Below, piece by piece: positions 13,591 through 25,790 of a stretch of DNA of 64,000 bases (its first letter is position 1; each line of letters opens with the position of its first letter). The translations under genes and the position numbers were made by a program. The notes below the pieces were generated by a model. That model did not search any database and was not told where the DNA came from. It worked only from the letters and a program-made list of their open reading frames with translations. Source of the DNA: Promerops cafer (Eukaryota > Chordata > Aves > Passeriformes > Nectariniidae); the NCBI GenBank assembly GCA_013398275.1, contig VZSE01010018.1:1805256-1869255 (forward strand), written 5' to 3'.

Positions 13591-14379
13591 ATTTTTGCCA
13601 AGACTTTGCATGGTACAATCTTCAGGTTTGGCAGTGAACCCTTTCTCTGGGAACTGCTCTTCAGATTTGGTGCATGGCATAGCTGTTCTAATAGCTCAGA
13701 ATTAGATGCATGTATATTCTGTTTCGTATTTCTTAAAAGAGGTGCACCTGAGCAGGTAAGGTGCAAGCCACAAAAACTTTTCTGGTGGCTGTGCCTGAGC
13801 ATACTGGAGCTGGAGAAAACTTCTGGAGGGGGAGCAAGCACAGATCTGTTCCCAAGAGATGTGCCAGAACAAGTGCAGGAGAAGCCTGTTCTCCAGTCTG
13901 GCTTCCCAGTGTGACAACTTCCTGTGGTTTCATTGGTTGCAAAAACTTCATACCTAGTCTCTCCTGGGTCCTTAGGAAAGTGGCATCTGGTGGCTGGACG
14001 TTGTCAGCCCTGTCTGTTATTGTTGTATTTATACATTAAGAGGAGCAGTTGTGAGCTTTAGAAATCAGTTGTGCTGTAGACATAGAGTTTTTTTGAGATT
14101 TTTCTGACTACACCAAATGTAGTCTTCTGTAGAGAGATTCTCCAAAGTTTTGATTGTGGCCAGAGCATGGTGTGAGATATAAAGTCTTGAGGAGTTAGGG
14201 AGAAATCCTTCCACAAAGTTCCTGTGGCCTGGAAACATGTTCTGCACTGTCTCGTCCCAGTGGGACAGAGGGGCAGAGAGGGAGCTGGGGAAGGTGGCAT
14301 CTTTCTCCTGCCTTCTTGCTTAGTGGACACCAGTGGATGACTTTGGCAGTCAGGATAGCTTCTTGTTATTGAGTCAATT
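13591..14379. other. Unknown segment, locally GC-richer, open on both strands
   Basis: 13587-14040 stays open in several frames on both strands (for example 13606-13914 + and 13587-13841 -). The conceptual proteins have no motif I recognise. The sequence is richer in G+C than its neighbours and could be a diverged transposon interior upstream of the CR1 copy. No splice or promoter evidence. Confidence 0.4.
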
Positions 14380-14900
14380 TTTAAATTATCTTTAAAACAT
14401 TGATGATCAATCAGAATGTGAAATCATATTCTAATTATAGAATTAGACACTTGCAGCTGTCCTGGCATCTTCAGGGTTACAATATTTGTCTCAAACCGCT
14501 CAATTGAAAATGCTTGACCTGATAAGAGTTTGTGTTCTCTCAAATAAACTAAAATTTATACAAGAATATATTCTCAGCATATTTGAAAACTAAATAATCA
14601 AAATTACCTGAGCATAGGAAATTTATAATCTGGCTTAGCTGTCGCCTTCTGGAATCTGGGTATGCAACCTGATAGATTTTATAGCTCAGTGGACTAACTG
14701 ATACAATGACAGGGCCTTTTAGAATTGCCAGCTGTAGAACTAATTTTGGCTGGAGGAGTGGCCAGATATATTCCTCACTGTCCTCAGTCTGAACTGGGTT
14801 AGTCGGGACTATAAATAGATTCATAAATATTTTACTATGTCTACATTTTTGTACTGATGTAAAGGATAGGAGGATAGATCGTTCAGGTTCCTTGTGAGTA
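14380..14900. other. Candidate conserved noncoding element
   Basis: Repeat-free block. It holds TGATGATCAATCAG (PBX/CCAAT-like), a small inverted repeat TCTAATT-ATAG-AATTAGA at about 14429-14446 built from two homeodomain cores, and a low-repeat core at 14640-14760. A 122-codon frame on the - strand (14549-14917) crosses it. It has no domain, and that length is expected by chance at this composition, so I do not call a gene. Confidence 0.38.
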
Positions 14901-15462
14901 ACACAAAACATGGTCAATAAAAAAATTACCCTTTCTTGAAATAAGTCAATTTTCTAATATTTCTATAATGTTTCCCCTTTGGGCTGGCCAATGCTTGGTA
15001 ATAGCACCATTCCTCTCTTCTTCCACTGATGCTGGTGCTGAAAAAATGGCCATAAAAAATGGTGGTTCCTGTTGACTTTAGCCAAGAAAAGACATTTTTA
15101 ATGAGAAGATGAACAACAGAAGTACCTTTGTTCAAACAAAAAGGGAGTATTTAATATTTCTTGCTTTTTTATCTGGTGATTTGAGCAGGAACCTCGGTTC
15201 CAGATTTAAATGCTGGCTTTCAACTGAAGAGAGATGTGTCTATGTTCTCAATCCGAGTGCTTTAACCTGCCTTTAGCCAAGATTATTCCAGGTGTGCCAT
15301 TTTACTTCGTCTCTAAGGTTGTTCATTGGCAATTTATGGAACAGAAGGCAATATAGAAATAAAAAAATAATCTACTTTCATTTGTGTCCCATGGCTGCAA
15401 GAATGAAGAATTTACATTGGTTTGAGTCAGGCCGTCTTTTTCTCACAATGTTAAAAACCCTC

Positions 15463-15525
15463 ATAATAAAAACAGATAAACAAACCAAAAAACCCAAACA
15501 AAAACAGGAAAAAGAAAAAAAATCT
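15463..15525 (+). repeat. A-rich low-complexity tract with CCC/CCAA interruptions
   Basis: Mostly A with interspersed AACC, AACCC and GG. It gives a lysine-rich artefactual frame. Same style as the tracts at 22.0 and 59.9 kb. Confidence 0.75.
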
Positions 15526-16125
15526 ACCCACAGAAAGTGTCTTCCTGCTACTCTGGGCATTGAACTGGGAAATTTAAGTGGTAATCTACTTGCTTTTCAT
15601 TTTTTTTTTAATTCTTTCAAATAAAGCTAGCTTGCTTGTGCTCATTTTTACTTGTTTTAGGGAAATGTATTTTAAGGATTTGTTACTAGAAAACTCTGTA
15701 GCAATTAGTGACATAGGGTTCCTGATCTAAATTTTGACTATAGCAAACCTGAGCACTGTTCAGTCCTTTCACAAATCAAGGAACTCTTTGTGCTCATTTT
15801 GAAGTTTTACTGTAGTAAAGAGAGTTCAAGCATGTTCTCAAAATGTGGTGTAAGGGAAATTGCTTTACTAATTTATAAACGCAGCCCTTAATTTTACAGT
15901 GTGCAGCTGCCTGTCCTACTTATTATTCAGAGCAAAGATGGGATCTGTGACAGGTACAGGCCACAAAATCTGATTTTGTTTCATTCAAGTAACCATTTGG
16001 CTGTGTATCTATAATCAGATGGATTAGTGTTCCTCGGTTTTGCTCTCAGGGAGAAATCAAAGTTGTCTTTTTAATAAGACTCCTTGCTTGCTCTGCAATT
16101 CTTAGAGAAGGCCAAGCCCCCCCCC
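15526..16125. other. Unique DNA ending in a C9 run
   Basis: No gene or repeat recognised. The last bases before the gap are a run of nine C. Confidence 0.5.
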
Positions 16126-16167
16126 NNNNNNNNNNNNNNNNNNNNNNNNNNNNNNNNNNNNNNNNNN
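16126..16167. other. Assembly gap (42 N)
   Basis: Unknown bases flanked by a C homopolymer on the left and an A run followed by CCCC on the right. The flanks suggest the gap is a low-complexity C/A tract that could not be read through. Confidence 0.98.
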
Positions 16168-18322
16168 AAAAAAAACCCCAATTTGCCTGTGTCAAGGATG
16201 TAACATTGGGACAAAAATTATCCCACATTTCCATCGTATTTGAATGCTTTTTTATGTGTTAAATGCACTGTCTCCTGCTCCAGTCAAAAGAGGAGGAAGA
16301 GAAAGTCAGAAAGCTTTTTGGGTCTTTTTCAGTGAAACAATTCTCATATCATTGATATATTGGCACCTCCCATAGTTTTTTACTTGAGTTTTTGAAATGT
16401 TTCACTTATTTCAGATAATTTAGTTTCAGACTAAGAACACCCAATATCCAGGGGCCTCTAATGGATAACTTAAACTACGTAGTGAATATATTTAATTTGT
16501 AACTCCGTCTATGTAAGTTTTTCTTTGGAGCTCTGTGATTGGATTTCAAATGGAGGAAAATACAACTTCTAAAATTTATTATGTAAAAGACTCCATGTAC
16601 TTTTCTTTTTTAAAGACAGCCTTTTGTCAGTTGGACCTGATTTTCTTTATGCTAATTATTTTTCTTGATGTTATGCCACTAAGAGAGGCTGATGTGTTTG
16701 AACATTCTTGGATTAGTCCTATAAAATAAAACAGATTAATTTCAAGAGTTTCACATAATTAAACATGAGTATTATCCAGTTTTGAATAATTATTCAACTG
16801 AAATTTCATTCAGCTTCAGTCGAACTTATTTCAACTGAAATTAGTTGGTTAAAGCTGACTGTTTAAAAGCTTAGTTTTTCAGATTTGACTGTTCTACTAT
16901 ACCTTAGAACACTCAAACAAACAATGAAAAGAAAACAGGCACAGGTCTGGTTCTTGGTGTCTCCCATTTTGGTACAGGGGACCAAGACTGACAGCAGGTA
17001 TTCGACTGGACATCATATGGATATTTCTTCCATCAGGTTGCACTGGGAATGAAGAAAATGCTGTGATAGTCTAGAAGGTTTATATCTGAATATTTAGGTA
17101 CTTAAAATGTCTTAAAATTATTTGGATCAGATATATGCACATAGGACTGACAGGACTCCTGAAAATACCTCTGAATATTGCTTTGCTGATTGGCAGTGCC
17201 TTTTCAACTGTTTATTTTACTTCTCTTTGAGAGATTTGTGCAGCTGAGGGTGGAGAAGGAGGTTAAGGGATTTTTGCAGATGTCTTGTCTCAAACCTATA
17301 TTCTGTCAAACAATAACGGGAACTTCTTTAGTGTTCTCTGGGGCTAAAAAGATGCAAAGAGCTCTCTGAGCAAATGAAACTTCACCTTCACCAATATCAG
17401 AGCTGTTTCCAAACACGTGGAAGTGTCTTGAGTGATAGAACTAAAGCATCAGATGTAGGCTGGCAATCTTTTTTCCTAAATTATATAAGTAGAATGTAAC
17501 ATATATTTTGCACACAATAGATAAACACTCTGTTTTATATAGATTGAGCTGTGTGTTCTTTGCTTGAAGACAAACTCACCACCTCTCAAGAAACAGATGA
17601 ATGTTTGTCTTACAACTATGGTGACTGTTAAATAAAGGAATAGGAAACAGCTTTTCCATGAATCATGATGAAAAATAAGCAGTTTTTCTATAAATACAGA
17701 TGTAATTAGTATATGAAGAATTTCATAGCCACACCAAGGGAAAAGTTTTCCATCCGGTTCAGCTAATTACTACAAGCCTAGATAAAATGTGAAGGAGAAC
17801 AAGCTCTTACGACATGCAGGCTCTCAAGGATTGTACAAACTATCCCTTATCTTTTCTTACTACTGATCAGAGTTGTAACTCAATAGGGTCAGAAGAAAGG
17901 GAAGTTAGGAGGGGACCTTACTTGATTTTCTATGATATATCAATTTTAAAATAAGATGTAGAAGTGCAGTCGACATTTCAAAATTGAAAAAAGAGTAGTT
18001 GTCTTTGTTCTTTCTGAAGAAGTTTTCAGTCTCTGGTAGTAGACTGGCATGTGTTAATGAAGCATTAGCCAGTGTCAGATAGACTTTTAATTAATTGACA
18101 GTAACATACTCATTTCCTATCTCTGGCATGAAACAGTCAATTTAATTTTGTAGAATAAGATGGAAAAAATGATTACCAGTAGGGAAGATGCTAATTTAGG
18201 AATTCACTATTGGACAGCAACCTTATGAAGGGGAAGTCACAGCACAGTTCTTAAAATCTTCTTCCACAAATGGTTGCTGGTTCCAAAAAGAAAAATAAAT
18301 AATATTACATTAATGATCACAT
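16168..18322. other. Unique AT-rich DNA, no supported gene
   Basis: No transposon, RNA or coding exon recognised. Confidence 0.5.
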
Positions 18323-18664
18323 GTGCCATGTGAGGAGGTGGTTGGAGACAGGGACAACACAAACCCCGATATCCATGTGGCAACAGAAACCATTTATTCT
18401 CACACCTTTCTTTATAAAGGGCATTTGAAAAACCTGGTCTGGATAGATCGTTGGTCTGATCTTTTATGCCCCCCAGATCCTGGACCAGTGAGATGTCTGC
18501 AGCTTAGGAAGGAACATAATTGGTTGAAGTTCCTGTCATTCAACCCAGGGGCTAGTTTATGGAGCCAGCTGGGTTTCCTATTTATAGCTGAATTAATTGC
18601 CCTGTACAAGCCAGCTTGTACAATAACAAAATAACTAACCTAAAAGGTACTCAGTAGCCCTACA
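18323..18664 (-). mobile_element. Probable solo ERV LTR, antisense
   Basis: On the - strand the element starts TGTAGGGCTACTG (18664) and ends CACATGGCA-CA near 18323, giving TG...CA ends. In the right order it has a TATA-like GCTATAAATAGG (about 18583), a second TATA-like CATAAAAG (18462-18469), an AATAAA signal (complement of 18393-18398) and a short T/G-rich U5-like end. Its size of about 340 bp fits an avian LTR. No clear target-site duplication was found and no internal viral genes are next to it, so it is either a solo LTR or an old truncated copy. I cannot name the family. Confidence 0.6.
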
Positions 18665-18892
18665 TTGGAAACTATGACTTGAAACTAAATAATAAAAAAA
18701 CAGAGAAAGGAGAAACTCTTCACGGAAGGACATCAGCATTTGAGAAGTGCAACAGACTAATTTTATAGTCCTTCAGAAGGTGTTATGAGAACAAAAGAAA
18801 AGAAAATTAAAGTGGTGCATAAAAAGAAGTAAGAAGGAGCAATTTATGAAGCGTAGGAGAGCAATGTAAATGACAGCGAGGGTCCAGACTAC
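18665..18892. other. Unique A/G-rich DNA
   Basis: No gene. Purine-rich on the + strand, notably 18690-18840. Confidence 0.45.
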
Positions 18893-19000
18893 TTGGTTTT
18901 CTGGTTGGTGCTTCCTAGTTGTTTGGGTTGTTTTGGGGGTTTTTGTGTTGATGTTGTTTACATTTTTGTTTGTTTGTTTTGATTGTTTTTGGGGTTTCTG
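18893..19000 (+). repeat. G/T-rich low-complexity tract
   Basis: TTGTTTGGGTTGTTTTGGGG-like text followed by repeated TTTG units. It is the strand complement in style of the A/C-rich tracts at 22.0 and 59.9 kb. Confidence 0.75.
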
Positions 19001-22000
19001 TTTTTGAAAAATATATAGGATTTACTGAAATTAACTTATCCATTTAGGGAGTACTTGGGATATAAACTGAATCATTTTCAGAACATGGATTGTGATTTTT
19101 CAGGTTATGAAAAAAAACCCCAAATCAGCTTTTTCCAACACAGAATGAGTGGTGGAGATAAAAAGGACGGGGAAGACATGAAGGCTCAAGATTTGAGTTT
19201 TCTGTTCAGAGAAAGTCTGAGATTTAAAGAGTGATTTTTTTAGCATTTCAGGTATTCAGAGCCTTCTAGGCCTCTTAAAAAAGACAAACCAATTGGAAAA
19301 TGGTGATGCCACTGAGACAGGTGTTATTTGGAAATGAGCTTAGGATATTTTTTATTTACTTTTTCAATTTATCTTTATTGCTTTAAAACAATAACAAACT
19401 CACAAAAAAGCAATTTTCTGAGGCATATGTATCTCTCCACCTGGAGAAAAATATAATTTATCCTTTAATTCTTTCTGCAGTATTGCTCATAGATTGATTC
19501 TCTCTCTTTGTATGGAACTTTGCTGATGTTGTTGGTTTCTTTATAATACACTTTACAGCAGTATTTGATATTACTTCTGTCAGGTGAATTTGTCCTGAAC
19601 TCAGAATTGTGCTGCAGTCTTTAAACTGATCTAGCAGCAGTGGTATGGACATCAATTATCATGCACTTCACTGAAAGTAAGTCCAGCTTCTGCTGCTTGT
19701 AGTTTAACCTTCTCCATTTCTTTCCATTTTCAGAGATTTGGTTCCACCTTCCATTACTTTTTTTTTTTTTTTTTTAATTAACTTCTTAAATTTCTGCAGT
19801 ATCCAGATGCCAAGGTCCTGTTGTGTACAGGGTCCTGGGTAAACACTGAACTTTGTGGAGCTGCAGGGTATGTTATCAGTCCATGTGGAGAATGAAATCC
19901 ACAAGCTTAAAACAAGTTGAGCATTTCCTTTAACTTCAATCCTTTCCCCCCACTTCTCTGGAAGACTGAATTCCATGCAGCTTTCCTTCGCACTTGGAGT
20001 CTCTTCGCCCTTTTTTCTTTCACATCCTCTGGCTGGGCCCCACTGCAGCCCACGAGCTCCACTGGCACAGAGTGAGGGAGCTGTACTGCCTCCCCTTTCA
20101 TGCTGAGGCTTGTTTTCCTGGCTGGGTGCCTCTCTTCCTATCTGAAAGCCTTTTTCTCGTTTCCAGCTCTGTCCAGAAGATTTGATTACCAGACGTGTGC
20201 AGTTATTTTCACTCATCTAGCTGCATTAATGGATGTGTAGCAGTAAGCTCAACAGGTTTTCAAGTAAAATGCTCTTCTCAGGTAGTGGCAGGGGACAGGG
20301 AAAAGGAAGGAAGGATTGTTCATTTGCTCTGTCTTGAGTGCACAGAGTTACTTGGGACAAAACAATCCTTCTCTTTGAGGTGATCTTATGAAATGGTTGG
20401 ATATGCTTTTTTATTAATCTTCTAATACCATGACTGGCAGGTACCACCGTTTGCAGACAATATAGTTTATCCAGCACTTTCCTGGAACATTTATGCTACA
20501 CTGTGATACGAGTAACATGGCGGATAAAGGCAATTATTATTGCAGCACAAGATAGATCTAGGTTAGGGGTTTTTGCCTTTCATTTCTATTTTAAGTGAAA
20601 GCAATTCTGGCTCCCTATTAGACCGTCCATGTCAGGAAAAGTTGAGTGTTACACCTTCTCATCATATTTCCTGGTTTGCTAGAGTGTTATAATGAAAACT
20701 CACAGAAGTTAATGCAGCACTTGAAACTGTGACACTATTCAGAGTTCAAAAAATAATAAAGAATCAAGTTCCAGTGGGTGTCATCAGTTATCAACAGCAC
20801 AATAAAAATGTAGCAACAAGAATAGCTACACTATCCATGTACCTTGCACTTCACTTCAGCTGGTTTGAGTTACTTTCAACTCTTATGTAAAGGATTTAAT
20901 AGGTGAAAGCATTTTGTTGCTTGTGGTATTTGTTAGAAATGTAATCTGAACTGCTTCAGTGGAGGAACACCTGATCAAATTTTCAGGGACAAGAGACCAA
21001 GTGTTTCAGTTTTGAGATCAGCCTTGACTTTTCAGCATGAGAAAACAAAGATGAAGTAATCCCTTGTTGGGTGTTCACAAACAGCAGGGTGTAGCTTTCC
21101 AAACAGCGTCGGGGCAATGGGATGTGACACTTGAGAGGACATGGTTTGTGGCCATGTGAGACAGGAGGTGTTTTGAAGCTGGGCTGTGTAAATTGCCACA
21201 CCAAAAGGCTGCAAAGTGTTCTTATGGAGATGCATGCATAAGACAACAGATAACATATATGCCATATATGTCTCCTGACAATAATTAAGGAAACATGTTC
21301 GCTTTTCTTGCAAGATTTTGCAAGATTTGACTGCTGTCCATTGCTTTATTTGCATTTGTCATGTGGAGTTGCTCTGTTTTCCTGCACTTAGCAAAAATTT
21401 ATCATGTAAGGGAGCTTTCTTGACTGGTTTTAACCAGGCTCACTTGGGTTTGAAATATGACTTGATGTCTGGTACTAAGTATTAAAAGGGAGATGTAAAA
21501 TTGCCTTTCTCCTTTACCCACCTTCCACAGTAAAACAAAAAGAGTTTCTGGTACATTGAGTGCAGTGTATGGGAGGAAAGGAGAAAACCAAACAGCTGGA
21601 GTGCTTTTTGAAAAAAAAAAAAAAAAGAAAAGTTATTACTTCAAGTTTCAGAATTTGAGACAATATTCCTTGCATTTGGAATATCATATATAGGAACAAT
21701 CTGGGATCAATCATGTCTAAACATTATTTTTTATTCATGTGCTTCTGAAGCAAATCTTATCATTTACTGTCTCAGTGTCCATGCATAACATACACATGGG
21801 AAAACATGTACCTTTTCCTGACAGCAATACCCACTGGAGCTTGTTCAGTCCAACTCTAATCTTTTCCTTGCACATAAACAAGTGTGTTTCTTGTTGCTGT
21901 GTATAAATATTATAATTCCTGATATTTTTATCTGGAAGTACATTGAGTCTTAGTCCTGGAACTAAATATGCTGCATCATAGAAATTGCTGGTGAGATGAC

Positions 22001-22038
22001 ATATATTCGTGGAAATTATTAGTTTTGGTTTACTGCAA
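19001..22038. other. Unique DNA, no supported gene
   Basis: The longest open frame in the window (19704-20216, -, 170 codons) lies here. It crosses a T19 run (19758-19776) that yields poly-lysine, and it shows no recognisable domain, so I reject it. Region 19790-20180 is moderately GC-rich and pyrimidine-rich on +. An A16 run lies at 21611-21626. Confidence 0.5.
19758..19776 (+). repeat. T19 homopolymer
   Basis: Uninterrupted run of 19 T. No retroposed unit is recognised on either side. Confidence 0.95.
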
Positions 22039-22258
22039 CAAAAAACAAAACAAAACAAAAAACCAAAACCCAAAAATAACCAACCAAAACAAACAAACAA
22101 ACCCCCCAACAAAATAAAAAGAAAACCCAAAACAAAACCCAAAAAAAACCCACAAAAAAAAAAAAAAACCCAAGAAAAAAAAAAAAAAACCCAAGAAAAA
22201 AAAAAAAAAACCCAAAACAAAACCACAAGAAAAAAAAAATCCAACAGAAAAAAACCCC
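22039..22258 (+). repeat. A/C-rich low-complexity tract with 20-21 base period
   Basis: Begins as AAAACAAAACAAAA-type text and passes through AACCAAAAC units into long A runs separated by CCC. The CCC triplets at about 22149, 22169, 22190 and 22211 give a period of 20-21 bases, each unit being CCCAAG or CCCACA plus about 15 A. The - strand is GGG plus poly-T. The F-rich and K-rich open frames here are artefacts of the tract. Confidence 0.92.
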
Positions 22259-24859
22259 ATAAATCCTGTACTCCTCACTGGGTTTCACATTTGTTATTAG
22301 TTGGAAAGTGTCTCTATATAAATGCTCACAAAACCTGCAGAAAAAAAGACACCTGGAAGCAACAGTGGTATCAGTGTCACTTATCTAATGCTACTGTGAT
22401 AGAGCTTGTCAAAGGTTACAGGATGTCTTGTTTGAATTAATGCAAATATTAATCCTATGGAACAGTTGTATCAAACAGGGTGAAATCGTCTCATTTCTGG
22501 AAAATCAAGTTTTTTCATCTCAAGTTAGGTGCCAGAATCAGACCTCTTCAGCTTCTGAAAAGCAGAGTTAAAATAGAAAAGATGGAAAGAGAGGACCAAG
22601 TGTATCAGAGCCCTTGAGAATTTTGTTTCCCTCCATTGCAAGAGAAAGAACGCATTAAATCTCTGTGTTGCTTATATGGAAAGAAAGTATGTGCCGTGTT
22701 TCTCATCATTATATTTTAACAGAATGTGTATGGAAGGCTTGTGTTGATTTGGGCAGTAAGAGAAATCCTCTTTGACCATGGGACAGTTCTCAGTATTGTT
22801 CTGCCAAACAGAACAAGACTCTGGTACCTGATAATCTCTTTCTTAGGTGATTATGCTTACGAATGTGAGGATATTTAATGTCCATCTTCTCTAAGGGGGG
22901 AAAAAAGCACTGCAGTGTCAGCATATGGGACAGAGAACAGGCAGCACAGTCAATTCCGTGCCATTCCTTGAAGTACTGAAACCCATATAAAGGGGTTCAC
23001 TTACTGCAGCAAGCCACAGGCTCAGACATTGCACAGCAACACAGCAAACATTAGTTTAATGCTCTGATTTTAACTTGGAATGATGTGTTTCATCTCCACA
23101 GCCCATTTGTACGTCTCATGTGCATCTTGTTCGTTTGGTCTTTACTTAAAGGTCTTTATGTGTGCTTATTGTCTATGTGGATTTCATGTCTGAAAGCCTA
23201 TTATTTTGCAGAGGCAGTACTCCAGATATATTAGTCCTTAGGTGAAATTGCTATAACATGTGGATGTTCATATCATATATGTATTGAAGATTACTAGTTT
23301 TTGATGTTTTTCTGTACTAAATTGCAAACTAGTGCTTTGAATAGTGGTAGAAGAAGAATTCTTAGCATAAAACTCCCTGTTAATTAAGGTTTTTTATCAA
23401 ATTACTAGCTAAAAGCTCAGTTGTGAGGTGTTGAAAAGAATACAAATGACATGAGGGTTTTCCCCTGAATTTTCTGGATTTTTATGAGGTGCTTCATAAT
23501 TTTTTTCCTCGGAAGTTAGAAAGATATGAATGTTATAATTGGTGGAAAATGAAGCTTAGTCCTAGCATATTAAGTTCTCTGGTGTTTTTGCTTGCTTCAG
23601 TGTTCTGGGCAGGCTGACACTTAAAGTGCACATTGCACATATTTCTATGCCTGCATTTTGCCAAGTGTACAGTAATGGCATGAAGTGACATGTGCAGGTC
23701 CAGCAGGACAGGCAGCACTGCCATCATATCAGAACCTCTATCCTGCCACTGCTTCTCTTTAAACCTTTTATTAACGTCCTTGGCTGGAGACACAGGGGTA
23801 GAGACAAATTCAGAGCAGTTCTGTGCTCCTCCCAACACCGAGATGCATGTTTTCAGTATTGTGTAGCTAAATCCCTAAATATGCCCCACTGATACTAATG
23901 GGAATCCCATGGTGAAATCCCTGAATGTTTCCTTAAGCATGTATTCATTAGGACTTCTTCTCCTGCCCTCTCTCTCCAACTGCTGTTTAACGCAGAGGGC
24001 CAAGAGGTCTCTTGAAGCACAGCAGATGAACAAGGCAAGAGTTAATACAGACACTGCCTTCTGAGTGACATAACTGTGCAATTATGAATGTCCTTGTAGA
24101 AATATTCATTTGTTCTGGGAGTCTATAACTTAAAGAACTATGGCAAAGAAAGGGCATTTCTTATGTGCCTTGTGTGCTGTATTTGAGGATCATCACATAC
24201 TAATTTTGTCAATGATAGACTTGCCAAAGATTTCAGAATCACCTAGGTGTGTTAAATGAAGGAGCAGGCTGTGATGCAGACGGGGACAATGAACCTTGTG
24301 GGGAAGGTTGCTGTTATGCAGAGAGCACAGTTTGACTTGGGAACAATCCAAATCCTTCCTCTAACTATCAACAGATTTCAAACAGCAGTTTGTGCTGAAT
24401 ACACAGCATTATTTATACTGGGAAACCTATAATTTATTAATCCTAGCTATTAAAGTAATACATAGGGTTCTTTGATTGATGCCTGGTGCTGATTCCTAAG
24501 AACTATGCAAAGGGAGAACACCTATTATAATAGATATGAAAGTTTTCTCCTTGGCACAAAGGAAGAGTTTAGGTGTCCTCATCTGGATATTCCCATGGCT
24601 ATGTATGTGGCTGTGAGATGGTCAGCATTTTTTGTCCATTGCCACTTCAAGTAGGCATTATTTTACCTGTTATTCCTTTCCTCAGCAGCACACTTCTTTG
24701 AAGTAGTCAGAAGTCTGTGGAGCTTGTCCATGCACAGAATTTTGGGCCCAGGGAGAGCAGCTGCTGACTGTTCTACTGTTTCTGCTTTCAAAGGGCTGTC
24801 TCTGCTCCTGTATTGCAGATTCATAACTGGAGGTTGTAACCTTTTAGATCTCCTTGGCT
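22259..24859. other. Unique DNA, no supported gene
   Basis: No transposon or coding exon recognised. Short open frames at 23533-23892 on both strands overlap and lack domains. Confidence 0.5.
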
Positions 24860-25319
24860 ACTAACTGCCAGAGAAGCCAGAGGCAGCAAGGTTTTGAGCA
24901 GTTGTTGTCAGAGTTTTATTTTCTACGTCTCCAGCTTTGTGGAGGTGAGACAGCAGAAAGGGTTTCTTTGTATCTCTGTGCACATGGAGTTTAACTACTG
25001 GACAGAAATTGGTCTTTATATGTGTTTTGGCTTGAAGGCTGGCTGAGGATACCTGTCTGTGGGAAACTGAGTCACTGTAGAGAAACCTGTTCCTGGGGTG
25101 AAAAGCCACGTGCACTGCAGCAACTTCACAGCAGCGCTTCTCAAGGGCAAATTATGAACTCTCTGCATTTGCTGATTTAAACACAGAGCCAGTCGAGGAC
25201 AAATGGATGTGAACTGTTGACACTCTTCGGTCCAGAAAGCAGGAACAGGGTACATGGGGCACAGGTGTCCAGGCACTGGCTGGGCAGCAGTTCCAGCTGT
25301 CCCAGCAACACAGCTGAGC
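24860..25319. other. Unknown, moderately GC-rich DNA
   Basis: Leads into the GC-rich repeat that follows. Open frames run on the - strand through 25016-25617 but have no recognisable domain and shift frame repeatedly. It may be part of the same old insertion. Confidence 0.35.
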
Positions 25320-25790
25320 CCCACAGCCATGGTGTGGTGAATTGAGGACAGCCTGGGTAAGAGGGCAGAACCTGTCTGTTGCTGAGGGGAAACGGGTGAG
25401 AAACAGCCCTAAGAGCCCTGAGGGGAGAGGGGGAGGAGGGAGAGTAGTTACTCCAGGTGTCCCTGCAGGAATCCACTGCAGCTCCTGGAGAGAACGTGCT
25501 GGAGCAGCTGTTTCCCTGCAGCCACTGGAGAGAACATTGTGGGTCGGGTATCTGCAGGACCCCACACTGAGGCAGGTGGATGTGTCCTGAAAGGACTTCA
25601 GCCTTTGGATTGCTCACACAGGAGCAGGTCTATCCTGAAGGGCTGCAGCCTGTGCAAGAGACCTCAGTGGAGCAGGGGAATGGGAAGAGTGTGAGACGGA
25701 AGGAGCAGCAGAGAAGAGCTGTTATGGACCCACCAGAGTCCCTGTTCCTCATCCCCTCTATGCTCTAGGGGATAGCAATGAGTTAAATTT
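25320..25790 (+). repeat. GC-rich dispersed repeat, avian ERV/LTR-associated type
   Basis: Contains repeated, diverged phrases of the kind 'GAGCAGGT...CCTGAAgGaCTgCAGCC' and 'cTGGAGCAG..', then GGAGCAGCAGAGA-(A)GAGCTGT near 25705 and a CCCTGTTCCTCATCCCC-TCT end near 25740. This matches a GC-rich unit I remember as part of avian endogenous retroviral LTR-associated repeats ('gaccCACGCTGGAGCAGG...GAGCAGCAGAGA'). Internal half-units recur about every 50-70 bases. It is the GC-richest unique-looking patch outside the LTR at 36 kb. Family name and exact ends are uncertain. Confidence 0.55.

Noticed and set aside
14549..14917. 122-codon - strand frame
   Set aside because: A simple stop-codon estimate at this AT content predicts one or two such frames by chance. 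No domain.
19704..20216. 170-codon - strand open frame, the longest in the window
   Set aside because: It includes poly-lysine from a T19 run and has no domain, no splice or promoter context and no recognisable relative. Chance frames of this order occur in 64 kb.
21735..22440. Phenylalanine-rich and lysine-rich frames of 82-169 codons
   Set aside because: Direct translation of the A/C low-complexity tract on both strands.
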